From Lyophyllum atratum (lineage: Eukaryota > Basidiomycota > Agaricomycetes > Agaricales > Lyophyllaceae): a DNA stretch of 64,000 bases. Below are positions 21,062 to 33,675 of this stretch, piece by piece (the first letter of the stretch is position 1; each line of letters starts with the position of its first letter). The notes beneath the pieces are model-generated. The model searched no databases and was not told where the DNA came from. It saw nothing but the letters and a program-made list of their open reading frames with translations. The position numbers and the translations under genes are program-made. The stretch is from assembly GCA_014905825.1 (NCBI GenBank), contig JACGCN010000012.1, positions 1,488,001 through 1,552,000 on the forward strand, read 5' to 3'.

Positions 21062-21940
21062 AGGCCATCTTCAGGACAACCCCAGTTCTCTTGCTTCTCA
21101 CCCGACATTTCTCTGCTTCCATACGCATGGCTTCCACACAAACATCTTCACCATACCCCCATACACACTACATGTTTTGTTCTCGCTATTACCGTTAGAC
21201 ATTGCTATTTATTTACATGGTGACCACGTCTCTCGCTCATTTGTCTTATTACTGGCGACAAGGTAGTACACGGTTACAATTCGTGTCGATCCTGGACGCT
21301 CTTGATAAGACCACATCATTTATAGAGAATAAGATTGAACATGCTTGAATATGAATCGATACACGCATTGTCGGATTGTCCATGTTTTACAATGTTTTAG
21401 GCCCCAATGTTGATTAGATTGCTGATAACGTTGTACCGGATGTTGCCGACAAATCGTCACTTGCCTTTAGACCTCATCTTCTGTGACCGTGAATCGACAG
21501 TGGCTTGAATTGCGCCATACGTTTCTTTGGCTTATTGAGGGATAACTAAACGCAGAACAAGGGTCATCATGCGAGGGTACGAGATAAACAGGAAATCCAG
21601 AACCGCTCTCCGTTTTCGATCTCTCTCTGCTTCCAAGGCTGCTTACATCAAGCCCTCTCTCATTTCAAGGCATGTCGAGCTCTTGCAGAGAACTGAATGC
21701 ACTGGTATGGGACTATCTCACGGCTTCTCTCAGTCAAGGCACATCTCGACCGTTTCTTTCCTCGCTGATTTGGCTATCTACGTTTCTTGACGTACTAGAA
21801 TCATAGACGAAGTTTGATCCAAGTTTGATCCTGTCTGGCGCTTACAATCACTATCAGATAGCTTGAATTTCCGAGGCGATACCACCGTACTTAAGGTAGC
21901 TGGGGTGAGCTCCCCATCTATCTCCCACACCCAGTTGCTG
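21062..21940. other. Intergenic between the channel and P450 genes
   Basis: No coding exon was recognised. It would hold the 3' UTR of the channel gene and the promoter of the P450. Confidence 0.5.
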
Positions 21941-24047
21941 ATGATTCCCTTCCTCATCCTTTCCAGCTGCGCATTGTTCTGGTTATGGTCCAGGTTCACT
22001 CCAAAGAACCATCCCGCGCTTCCCCCAGGTCCACCGGCCGATCCTCTCATCGGACACCTGCGACTCATCCCTAGCCGCCGACGAGAGACCTTATTCCACG
22101 AATGGGGCAAAGTATACGGTACGTTGGTCTTCTGCCCCACACCTTCGCGATGCTTAGAACAGAATGTTTAGGCGACGTGATGTACCTTCATGTCCTCGGA
22201 AGGCCAATCATTGTCTTGAATAGCGTCGAGGCAGCCGTGGACCTTCTAGATAAGAGAAGTGCAAATTATAGTGACAGACCTGGATTTGCCTTATACAAAC
22301 TGTGCGGGGTAACATTTCTTTCCGGAAGTTCCCTTCTGATATATACACAGCATGGGTTGGGGGCGAAACGTCACATTCATGGGCTACGGAAAAAGGTTCC
22401 AGAAACACAGAAAACTGTTGCAGAATTACCTCAACGCGAACAAGTGCATTACGTATCAGCCCATCCAAACTCGAGAGGCCCATGTTTTCCTCCAAAATAT
22501 TCTGTCGGAGGAGGCTAATTGGGATAATTATATACAGAGGAAAGTCTATCTTTGTTGTTGCAGGACCGGGTTTGGTTTTAAGCATGCATACTCCACAGGT
22601 TCTCGACCGCAATCGTAACCAGGATAGCCTACGGACATCAAGTCATCGCTGACGATCCTTACGTACATATCACTGAAGGTGCGAGCTACGCGTTCAATAA
22701 CAGTGGACCACCTGGAAACACGCCCGTTGACTTTTTTCCGATTCGTGAGTCGTAGCCCTTTGCGTCAAGTTATCCATGCTAATATTACCAATAGTGCGAT
22801 ACTTTCCGTCTTGGTTCCCAGGCGCATATTATGCAGGGTTCGCTCGTGACAACAAAGTTTCGATCGATACCTTGCACCAGTATCCCTTCGAACGTGTCAA
22901 GAAGAACATGGTTCGCAACTTCTCTCTCCGAATTGTTTTCGTCGCCAATCATGCACTAGATAGAAGGGAAAGCAAGGTCCTCATTCCTATCAGATCAACT
23001 AGAGTCGTTGAATCTTGAAGGCGCCATTGATTCGGATGCCGTTTTGGACATTCAGGGTGCTGCTGGTGTGATGTACTGCGCGGGGGCGGACACGGTGAGC
23101 TACATTGCAGGCTGGTCGATTTATCTGATCTCCCAAGTAGATGTGGTCGACCGCGTCGTTTCTATTCTTAGCCATGTTACTTCATCCAGAAAGTCAAGCC
23201 CGAGCGCAGGAAGAGATAGATGCTGTCATTGGTTCTGGACGCCTCCCGGAATTCTCTGATAGGAGTTCGCTGCCGTATTTGGAGTGCGTCTTACAAGAAA
23301 CCATGAGGTGCGTATCGTCGATGTGTGACCTGATCTATATCTAACGTTGAACTCGGAACTTGGAAGGCTGTATGCTGCTGTGCCGTTAGGTCAGTCTGCT
23401 TGTGGATGTACCTCAGAGCTTTCTCGCCGACGGTTTATACTCCCGCAGGCGTTCCACATCGTTCATTGGATGATGATGTATACCGAGGAATGTTCATTCC
23501 TGCGGGGTCCCTCGTGATAGCGAATACAAGGTGTGAACTCTTCATCATTGTAGCGCCAAGCTCGAACTCACATGTATATTCGGCTATCCAGAGGTATGAC
23601 GCTTGATGATAAGGTTTACGCGAATCCGCATGCCTTCAATCCTTCTCGGTATTTGCCCAAACCAGAGGGAAATGACGAGCCGTACCCCAGCGGACCCTTC
23701 GGATTCGGTCGCAGGTAGGTTGTCCTCCAGTTATGGTCACGGCAGAATGATCACCGGACTAGGATCTGTCCAGGACGTCATCTTGCCGACGCTAGTCTTT
23801 GGATCCTCCTAGCGTCAGTCTTAGCCACTTTCAACATAATGAAAGCTATTGGCGACGATGGTAAGGAAATTACGCCTGAAATCACCTTGAGTTGCGGAAT
23901 CACGAGGTAATGACGTCTGCTCTTTCTTGGCCTATCCATGCTTTGACCGCCTACAGTCACCCGAGCACCTTCCAACGTCGTGTCCGACCTCGAAATGAGA
24001 AGGCACAGGCCTTGATTATAGAGGCAGACACTTGGGACAGTTACTAA
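21941..24047 (+). CDS. Cytochrome P450 (fungal microsomal class II), 507 aa, with one non-canonical splice donor
   Basis: Twelve exons: 21941-22118, 22172-22301, 22351-22539, 22599-22744, 22795-22910, 22960-23094, 23141-23307, 23367-23389, 23449-23530, 23592-23714, 23763-23906 and 23957-24047. The joined frame gives 507 residues. The protein starts with a membrane anchor (MIPFLILSSCALFWLW) and a Pro-rich hinge (PALPPGPPADPLIGH). The oxygen-binding I-helix motif AGADT is at 294-298, the K-helix ETMR at 351-354, and the heme loop FGFGRRICPG at 425-434 with Cys432 as axial ligand. It should be an ER mono-oxygenase; the substrate is unknown. It resembles the large agaricomycete P450 groups often mislabelled O-methylsterigmatocystin oxidoreductase. 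Odd point: the third intron must begin with GAAAGT at 22540 to keep the frame, so it lacks a GT donor. Confidence 0.88.
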
Positions 24048-26685
24048 CTATGTCTTCCTTACGATACAACCCTCAACGTCTATAACGGTGTCCGGAAAGG
24101 AAATCCCGCGAAACTGTGGATATCTATTGAAGTCCGTTAGGCTTGACCCTCACTCATATTTGACCGCCCGTTGATTTCAGGCCATCCTGTCCAGTAAACT
24201 TTCATGTTGTACGACAATGATCAAAGAGACACTATCATAAGGCTCCCACGTAAAGTCGTGTAGCCAAAATCAAGTTTTCAGTGCGTCAGACAGTATGGAT
24301 GCATCGACCACTCACTGTACGCGACCGCTGGGTGGAGAAACTCGGTTTCGATGGGCTTTGATTGCTGTACAGATCAAAGGCGAACTGCACTAGTACGTAG
24401 ACGACAACGCTCGCTTTGAAATAACGAGATAGATGCGTTGAAAGCGCCTAGAGGCAATCCGTTGAGCCGTGCTCCTCGCAATTCCCGCGATACTTCAACG
24501 ATCCTTACCATGCGATACCGCGACGCGTGTCTTCGGAATATAGCTGTTTGACGGACTCGGAGTTTCCCCAATCTGAGAACTTCGAAGTTCGATCGTAACG
24601 ACGGCATGAAGAAAGAGCGCAGGTGGCCAAGTAGATCGTGATACAGAGGGAGCACTCCACGGTAGAGAGGGCTAAGATCCTCTGCAACTTCCACTCTATA
24701 AGGCGGGGTCTACAAGGAAGATTTCAGAACCGAGTCAGGATAGAAAGGGCGCGAAAGCATGCCTAATGCGGCACAAAATTCCGATGCCTCTGATATGGAA
24801 GGCGCAGAAGTTACGAGCCATTGAGAACTAGATGTATAGTGTCAGTCTGTGTACATAGATCATGACGGAACGAGCAAAACAGTGATTGTGAGTCTCTTGT
24901 AGCTGTGGGACCACCCCACGCTGCGGTGGGCTGCGGGTATGGTGGTCACCATGGCCGCATCATCACTTCCGTTGTTTGGCTTAAGCGATCCCAGCCAAAC
25001 ACATTTCTCGTTCACTTCTTCAATGCCCACCATCCTGTCATCTTGCCCCATATCCGAATCGCCCTTTCCTCATGCGTGTCCAACTTTAGCGGTTTAGAGG
25101 ATCTCAATCATGGCGCAACGCCAGTTGTTCTGAGTGCCACGTCAACGTTCCAACTCCCAACATGATTTCGAGATCGCGATACAGTGGGACACAAACGTCG
25201 TATGTATAGAAGTCTTTTCCTTTACACGCTACTCGTTCTCATTGTATTGCTGCCCACAGAAACAGCTGTCTTCTCTTTGGAGCGGGCCTTCAACCGCTTG
25301 ACGAAGGTTTATCTTTACCGTGAGTAGACCGTGCAGCCTGTCACCGATATGTCTCATTAATACACAACTTTTGCAATAATAGCTGCTGGTATCTTGGAAA
25401 CTATGGATTCCGAAGCAGATGATCAAGGATAGACCGCTGCTCTACGGCGATATCCACGTCGTGCGACAACTCGATCGCTGAGCGGAATGGGTCGACCGCT
25501 GGATGTTGATCTACAACAGGGAAGCATGGACAGGGAACACCCCTTTGTGCCTCTCGCTCGTCTCCTCCACTCAGTATCACTGGGTCCGGCCAGCTCTTGT
25601 CGAACCAGATGTCCGTTGCTTCGCGGCTTCCTGTTGTACGTCAACCTATCTCCGGACGACGAGCCGGCACGCGTCAGGAAGTGGTCGTTACACGCCTGTG
25701 CCATCTGTTTGGGGACTGACACGGGATCGACGGGGATGACGAAATTACGGAATCTTGTGACAGAGACCAGAGGCAACGGCAGATGGATTAATTCTCACCG
25801 ACCTTCTAGAGGCCCTGCTCGGACCGCTTGACCGACGATTAGATGGAGCCTGGCTCAGGCCTCATCGTAACGATCTCGTCCTCAAGACGTCCATGGGAAC
25901 AGTGGGAGGCGCTTGATTGACGAGGAGAGTAGGAGTCGGATCTTGGTCATGGAGCAACGGCTATGTGAGGTTCTTTCTTCAATGCCTGTGTTACCTGTGC
26001 TGATCGGCCAGGAATCTCATTTAGCTCATTTACCACCGCTTCGGAATTCAGGCTCATGGAGATGAACAACATTGGATTATAGGTTCTATTTCATTTCACA
26101 CAATTGAGATTTTTGACTGATCAGCCTGGATCGTCATCAGGTACCAGGTTCCTCTATCGACATGAAAGAGTGTGTGTCACTGGTTATCTGACGACTCACC
26201 GGTTGTCTTCGATATCATTCGGCCCCTCGCCGCCTCCTTCCTGGCACCTGTAACAGTTTGGGAGTCGGGATCTGTAGTGCGATCATTGCCTGTGTTCGTC
26301 GCCCACACACGTTTTCCAGATTACCATGGCGTCATACATTCAAATTTGTTCTGCTCCAGCATTCCCCGTAATTAACGTGCAGAACCTAGGCAAAGGCTGG
26401 GAATAAGAGACCGGGATTACGGTTAGAAGGTTGCGTAGATTTGAGGATGGGGGCCGCACAAACTGGTCTCGAGAGGGATACAAGTATTGGCACGTGTGGA
26501 ACCAAAAGAAATGGGCCTCGAGGCTGGGAAAAAGCGGAGCTTTAACCCCGAGCTCCGCGCTCGAAGCTCCGCATGGTTACCTCTTATATCTGTCTTTGTT
26601 AGTGTCCATTTACTTCTTTTTTATCAACCTTCCCGCCCCGTGTTCGACTGCACATTTGTCCATTCCCGCTCAAGAGCCTTCGATC
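24048..26685. other. Intergenic, nothing convincing
   Basis: Several frames of 60-120 codons overlap on both strands without domain signatures or phased introns. No repeat ends were recognised. Confidence 0.45.
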
Positions 26686-28095
26686 ATGGGATACTGTCAG
26701 ATAGCTACTTCTCAGGCCAGCAGCTGCTCATCCACCACTGAAAGTCCTCCCACCCCGGACCAGACTGAATACACGAACATCACCCCTACGTCACTCGCTA
26801 TTTCTCGCGCCTCTGTACATAACCCGGAGCAAGAAAAATCGCCCAAAAAGACGGAGAAGAAGAAAAGGACGTTGATCGATGAGGACGAGGAAGAGTGTGA
26901 GAGGCGGAAGAATATGATGGATGTTGAACAACGCCGCCAGGTCCTCGTGGCCGACGCGTGGACACAGGAGGTGGAGGCCAAACAGGTGCGATGCCGCGGA
27001 TGTACACGATGGATCAAGCTCGATCAGCGTTCGGAATATTATCCCGGTCTGTGGGATAAGCATAGAGACTTATGTCGTGCCATCAAGCGAATGAAAGGTG
27101 AACATATTCCCAAGGTAATTACGCTATTCTGCTCTGCCGCGGCATGGCGGACCTGATCTAACGTATTGTCAGAGGACTAGGATATCGAAAGGTCGTCGTA
27201 AGGCCCGGGATCTCATAGGCGGGACTTCTCCGACTTCTACGGCTCCAGCAAGTGCTGTTCTAGGCGATAGACTTCCTTCTGCCAAGGAAGATTCATCATC
27301 ACACTCTACCCTGAAGGTCTCTAATGACGGCGCGAGGATTCTGATCGCACCTAAACGCAAGCCCTCCGCTACGAAAAAATGGCGACACACCATGCCAGCA
27401 GGAGAAAGAACCCTCATCACATCGCATATCGACGTCAATGGATCCCGCGCGTCGGAAACCCCCTCAATCCTCTCCTTAGACATCGCAGGGGATCCATTAA
27501 AGAATGATCATACCAAAAGCGCAGACGAGGACAAGAACGCATTACCGAGAGCTCAAGTGACGTCGGGTGGTCCACCGATCGAGTTCTTAGGCCTTGGACA
27601 TCCCAGGCACCGTTACGCGCAGTCGGCTGGGACTACGACCAATGGGCATACGATTCCAGATGAATTAGCTAAAGGGCTAGGCTTGGTACACGCTTACGGT
27701 GGTGGGAGCTATCCAGGCATGGATTACGACGATGAAGGTAAGGACCGAGGTGTATTCGCACCGGGTAAGGAGGCATATCTTTCAGTACTGTTCATATATC
27801 GATGCTGACTCCTCCGCAATCAATAGATGCGCCCGTCCCGTGCCCGTCTATTCCTTGCGATCACCGTTTTCGATACTCCACGCAGAGCGAGCTGGATACC
27901 TACTTCTACGGCTCCACCATTCTATCCATGGCGAATAACTTTCAGCGCCCCAGGCCCGATTCATCTAAGGATGGCCAATGCTTCGCGACGTTGCAGGGAC
28001 TAATGGGGATTAAGTCGTCCGAGACCTTACCGGCGGACGTGTCAAAAATTCTGGGGGAAGGAGTAGCGAACGAACTTGATAGCATGGCTACATAG
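26686..28095 (+). CDS. Hypothetical CCHC zinc-finger-like, probably nuclear protein, 420 aa
   Basis: Three exons: 26686-27114, 27173-27737 and 27827-28095 (stop 28093-28095). The introns are GTAATT..TCAG and GTAAGG..ATAG and keep phase, giving 420 residues. The start at 26686 is the first ATG after a 5' leader; the frame is open further upstream. The N terminus is Ser/Thr-rich. A very basic/acidic block follows (about 50-75, KSPKKTEKKKRTLIDEDEEE, nuclear-signal-like), then a motif C103-x2-C106-x19-H126-x3-C130 around GCTRWIKLDQRSEYYPGLWD. That CCHC arrangement recurs in uncharacterised basidiomycete proteins, usually in one or more copies. The C-terminal part is Pro/Ser-rich with FRYSTQSELDTYFYGS. 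A DNA- or protein-binding role is possible; no function is claimed. Confidence 0.75.
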
Positions 28096-31000
28096 ATAGA
28101 CTAGCTCATGAATCGGTGCGGAGTGATACATCGGAGTAATGATGAAGTGTTCGAACTTGCCTACTCAGAGGTGTATCACATCTTCTGCAGGTGCGCGCAC
28201 GCCGCACGTAGAATCTGTAACTTCTTGGATCATTCAAAATCATGTCCAGGCCCCTGAAGTCGGTAATGTAAGAATTTTAGGAACGGAGTCTTTGAAGATC
28301 TTGGGAGGATATTGGGTCATGGTATACCAGGACGATCAGAAAAATACCTTTTCTGTGCCAAAGAGATTGACTGGGTTGCTTATCTGGGTATCGCGCCTCT
28401 GCACTGAAGTCTAGTCTTGATACGAGGTACGCATGGCCTCAGATTACGATGGATTTTTATGAGGCAGTTTGATGGAGATCGTGGACAAGGCCCGGATGAC
28501 GCACTTCCGGATTGTCGAGATTCCTTCGACGCCGAAGAGGTTTACCAGCGGGACATGGTTGCTGGCGGGGCGGGAATAAATGTTAGAATATGAAGATAGA
28601 CGCTATTTGGGGTGGGCTGATGAGTGTCGGACCTCACATGTTAGCGTTCCTTCTCGTACAATCCATCCCGGGCTTCATGAGCTTTGCGTCCATCCGATCT
28701 CTAGATCGACGCGACTGGTCACTGACACGAATCAGGAGTTCACGGTACCGGGCGTACTCTTATTGACCGTGTCGATGTATTCTGCTTCACTGACCACTCG
28801 AGGGAGTCTCGCTACAGAATATTGAGACTTTTCCTCGGCGGAGACCCAAGAGTTCTGTTACAGTATAGCACTTGCCTGAGTTCTCAAGTCTTGCACACGA
28901 AAGGGAAAGCGTACTGATGACTGTGTTCTGAGCTGCTTGAAGATAGACATAGTCTCCGCAACTGCTGCTCTGGCAATGCCGTAGATGCGATGGGCGAGAA
29001 GTTTACAAGTACAGGCATTAGAATTCCGGCACAATTCGCAACAGCGATCATTGGATTGAACAAACCTAGCTTCCCGCGACGCAGCTGAGAGTTATCTTCG
29101 ATGTCGTCAATGCTAGATGACGGGGGCGTCAGCATCTTGGCGATACAATAGCGACGTGATGCGAACACTAGGCTTCACTGAAACGATGTCGGTTATTATC
29201 GCAAGGGGCTCAAAGGGGGCGTGGTGCCGATACTTGAACGAGTCGATAATGCATGCATGCTTGTTCTTCTTCGGAGGCGAGTCTTAATCAAAGATGAGGC
29301 TCTGTGATTCCCTACGACACCAAGTAACTCAGTCGAAAACACGATAGAAAAGAGCTATTGAAATCCTTACATATCGATTTCTTCCCCGCCCAGACACTCC
29401 TGCCTCTGGATGTAAGTCGTATTTGTCGTTTCATTGGTAGTGGTGCATCAAGATGAGGTGTCGGCATTCGCGCAGGTTTTTCGTCGATCTCGAGTGCCGG
29501 GACAAGAACAAGGTGTGGGGAATTTCGAGGATGGCCATGCCCTCTGTTCATTCGCTTATTCCATGTTCATATCTGCACATGACCGCAGGTCGGATAAGCC
29601 TTCGTATTCTTCGTTGCGATGACTCTCCAGACTCACCAAGCTCCGGGATCCATACAAGACAAGTCTTCTCTGTGACTACAGCTTCTGTGTCATTGCAGGC
29701 CTCGCATTTGTCGACGCCAAGGACAAGTACAGGGCACACCTGGCTATTGTGCACAGCACGGTTTTTCGTAGTGACAAGCGCTCAGGTCTGCAGCGTCAGA
29801 CCAAATGTTAAAAACTTCGAAGATGAAACCGCATGGAGAGAGCATCACACATCAACAATCCTTGAAAGCAGGGTCGACGGGGATACTAGATAGAACAAAA
29901 CTTTAGGCATAGAGTGAACATCAATGATCAGAATTTGGACCTTGCGCCTGCTGAGGCTGTTGTCTCAGTCTGGAAGCGCGTCCGACATGTACCGTGATGG
30001 TGGAATATTAGGCACGTGCACACGCGTCGCCATTTTTTTGTGCCCAAACACGACGCAACAACTATCGTCATTGCTATGGTTGGCCAGAGACCAACTTGCA
30101 TACTTGGTACGATCTCCCCCGCCTCTGGAACAAACTCGCTCCCGTCGCCGCAAACCCTGCCGGGCATCCAGCGGCCTCGAAGTTTTTGACAACGTTCTTC
30201 GGACTCTTTTGCATCGGACCCGGTGCCTATACTCTCGTTCAGTCTCGTTCCGTCCAGCAGCACTGCGAGGAATATCATTACCATAAGCCATGGTATGCAA
30301 TTCTGGTCATCTCTGTAAATGGCGGCGGCGTCTCCCTTGATGGATAGCCATAGTTCTACGCTTGGCGTGTCAAGGTCGGAAACCCACGACGAATCTACTG
30401 GCTAGGCAATAGGGTTTTCTCGAGACAATAGGACGATCGCTTCGCTCTCATTCAGCGGAAAGCGCTCTATTCTAAACAAAGACGATGGGCGTGGGGTACG
30501 ATTTCTACTAGCATTATGACTGTAAGCACCTGACCAAATTAGACCCTGAAGCTTTACTCTTAGGCTTCGGACTTAAATACTGGGGTGACAGCACTCAAGA
30601 ATCATCGCGGGTAGCCGGTAAGTACTTATCCTCGATCAGAAGGATAAACTGAGATATGATCGATTGATCGCTGTGGACTCCAGTGAAGGGAGCCGGCGAG
30701 GCGTGTTCTTCCTACGCTTATATGGTGAGATGTTCTGGATAGCTATTGCTCGATCCACGATTGATGAGCTGCAGCGCAACCAATGGGGTTCAGCCATGGT
30801 ACAGGGCCGTTGACACCAAATGAAACGTTCTTCGGACCACCCAAAAACGAAGTCGAACATGACTGCATTGCGAGTGGAACTGCCGAGGCAGCGTTACCGT
30901 TTACACACCACAACGTGCTTTTATCAAATTGTACGTCGCTCGGAACTGCCTTCTGACTGTTCCATGCACGATAGGCTGACACCTCGAAACTGCATAGATA

Positions 31001-32683
31001 TTCTACGATTGACAATCGATTATCGCTCATTCCGAAGGCATGTCGTTAGATCTATCACATCAGGGGCAGCTATACACTTCAACCCGCGAATCTTCGCAAA
31101 TCTGCTTCAGAGACTCCTCAGGGTGAGACCCTCTCATTGATGTACCCCAGATAATCGTGGATAATGAATGTGGCCAACTTGAAATGCAGCTCGGAGATAC
31201 GCACCACGTCCATTTGTCTCTTCACGAGACGCACTAATTCGCGTCCTTGCCAACGCCTTCATCGCACTCCCTTCCCAGGATATCGCCTATCTCCTTCTAT
31301 GACTCTGACATATGAAGGCCAGGAGGATATCATCCTCAGCTGATGCTGGTATCAACACACATGCGTGTTCCTCGAGGCAGTGTACAATTCGCTTCCAAAC
31401 ACTGGTCAATAACCCTTACCTATGCGCCGAGGCTATGAATAGTGTTGAGGTCTGGACCGGGCATTGGGCGCTAAGCTGCGCGGAAATGGAACATGTTGGA
31501 TGTCGAAAACTGACGCCTAAAACTGACATTGCCAGTGGAACCATCGGTTCGCTCCATCCAAATCTTTGTATATTGCGTGTTGTTCTCAAGTACCTCATGT
31601 AGATAGGTATCCCTTTTCTCGGCTCTTGCAACTCCCCAGCTCTTTGATCATCTTCTGTAAAATCCGATGACTTTTTCTATATGACGCTTGAAGGACTCGA
31701 TTTAGCTCACGGCTCAGCAGGCCTGCCTGAGAACCCCATCAACCTATTCAAGCTCCGACCTTCCAATCTAGTCTGAATCAAACGTGTCTAGGAGTCGATC
31801 CCTGTCAGTTCACTCAATTACAACTTACAATGTCTTCGACTCGAAGTGATGACAGGTAAGGCTATATTTGCTGGCGCGTGTCGACCTTCATGCTCATGTT
31901 CGATGTTTAGGGCTCATGTATCTTTGGCGCATCAGGGTTTTCTTTGCATTATACCCTTCCAACTTTGTCGAATGAGGCTGCTCAGCACTCACTCCCCGTC
32001 GACGGTTCCTGAAGATCACATTCAGTTTCAGCGAGATTCTCACAAATGCCACGCGTCCTTCCAGGTCTGGAATCCATCCTCGGTTCATATGTTACGGAAG
32101 GTCGCTCATTCAGTCTTTAGCTCCCTGATCTATATAGGTTTCAGGGTCCTTTGACCCTTTAGCGCACTTTACTCTATGGCACTAATCGCCTATGCCACCT
32201 GGGGCAACGGTCTTGTTCTGAAGGTCACATCTCTTCCGGGAAGGCGATCTTCCAGTATTCACCGGTGAGGTCGTTCCACTTGACGTGTCTCAGACCGAAT
32301 AACCATGAATTCAAGCAGAGCCCCGAGGCATCCTAACCGTGACAGGCCAAGATGCGAACCGAGAACTGGAATTCGAAGAGTCACATAACGGAATCACAGG
32401 AATGTTCGACAAACGTGTCAAACCTGCGCTCCTCGAGGCGAAGTCCAATTCATCCATATTTCGCTTCCGGTCCTTATCTGAGCGTTTTCCCATGGTGATG
32501 TTAATGGCCCCGTGAATTAAACGCCAAATTCTCCATCCGTACTAGAACTGAGCATTCTGTATATCAAAAGAAGCGCCCATCAACATGGCATGAACTTCGA
32601 ACAAGGCAAGCTCCGCGATACATATAACTTCGCAATGCGGGTCGACTTTCTGACAACTCCAACCGCCCCCCCTACCCTGGGTC
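28096..32683. other. Gene-poor stretch with one decayed coding-like segment
   Basis: No intact gene was found. Besides the relic at 30484-30940 there are only scattered frames under 120 codons, on both strands, that do not connect through phased introns. Confidence 0.45.
30484..30940 (+). pseudogene. Coding-like relic, family not recognised
   Basis: Stretches that look coding (e.g. HYDCKHLTKLDPEALLLGFG near 30511; PPKNEVEHDCIASGTAEAAL near 30835) are linked by plausible donors and acceptors at 30617/30684 and 30725. However, in-frame stops (a TAG directly after MGVGYDFY) and phase breaks prevent a continuous product. I read it as a decayed gene; chance is not excluded. Confidence 0.3.
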
Positions 32684-33630
32684 ATGTTTCTATTAACCTT
32701 CTTTCTTCCCTTCGCGTTACTTATCCTCGCTGTTGTTGGGCAAGGACCCACTGGTACCGTTGTCACTGTCAATTATACTGACCCGCGCATAACGTGAGAT
32801 GTGTTTCTATTGCTTTCCGGCTGGCTCCTCTCGCTGACTTTGTTTTTCAGGTTCTCGGGAACCTGGGGTTTGCTCAGAGATGCGAATTGCGTCTGGACAG
32901 CCACTAGCGTTGTCGGAGGAACAGCATCGTTCCGTTTCCGAGGTTCGTTTCGTGTCCATGTCAGGAAGTTCTGGGGCTAATACATCGTTCAGGCGTCGGT
33001 ATAAAGATATTTGGCGACTACGTACTCACTACAACTCCCGTGGTTCGCCTGGATGGAGTACAGCACCCTGTCATCCCTGGAGTTAATGGGCCCGCATGTG
33101 ATGAGTTACTATTCGAGCAAGCTGGACTCGCCGACACGGAGCATACGGTAGAGCTGATTCTATCAAGATCAACGGGAGGCACAGTGGATCTGTCGAGTTT
33201 CATGTAGGTTCCCTGACATTTCAGTGGATTCTGGACTGAAGTACCTCTTTAGTTACACAGAAGCGCCAGTGCCCGTGACGACCTCGAGCTCCACGCAAGC
33301 CTCCACGCAAACACAAACCACCGCACCAACGCAAAGCCCCGTCCAAGCGGGTGACTCCGCATCGCAACCCCATAATCGTCTTGGTCCAGGTGCCATTGCT
33401 GGCATAGTCGTGGGTGCGGTTGCCGCCGCAGTGCTTGCTGTGCTTGCATTCCTTGGGTCGGACCAGATAGCCCATGTCCTTGAATCTATGGTTCGCGTTC
33501 CCTTGAATGTACCCTCGTTGAACAGCGCCTGATTACTGAACGATAGTTGTTCGGATTCTTCGCCTGGAAAAGTCGCCGCCTCATTTTCAAGGCGCCCAAG
33601 TCGCTTGGACAAACCCAAGTTCGTGATTGA
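32684..33630 (+). CDS. Single-pass membrane protein with secreted N-terminal domain, about 250 aa
   Basis: Five exons: 32684-32793, 32851-32942, 32993-33203, 33253-33508 (or to 33490) and 33547-33630 (stop TGA). Phases agree throughout. The product has a signal peptide (MFLLTFFLPFALLILAVVG) and an extracellular beta-sandwich-like domain of about 115 residues (YTDPRITFSGTW, ANCVWTATS, FGDYVLTTTPVVRLDG). A Thr/Ser/Gln-rich stalk and one transmembrane helix (AIAGIVVGAVAAAVLAVLAF) follow, then a short basic cytoplasmic tail (FFAWKSRRLIFKAPK). This architecture is common among uncharacterised agaricomycete surface proteins. The last intron (about 38-56 nt) has two possible donors, so the length may differ by 6 residues. 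No function can be assigned. Confidence 0.7.
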
Positions 33631-33675
33631 CTGCTTTCTTCATGCTTCGTATCTAATCTCACCACTTTCGCGCCA

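Noticed and set aside
24370..24700. Minus-strand frames of about 100 codons after the P450
   Set aside because: No domain, no phased introns, and overlapping frames of similar length on both strands.
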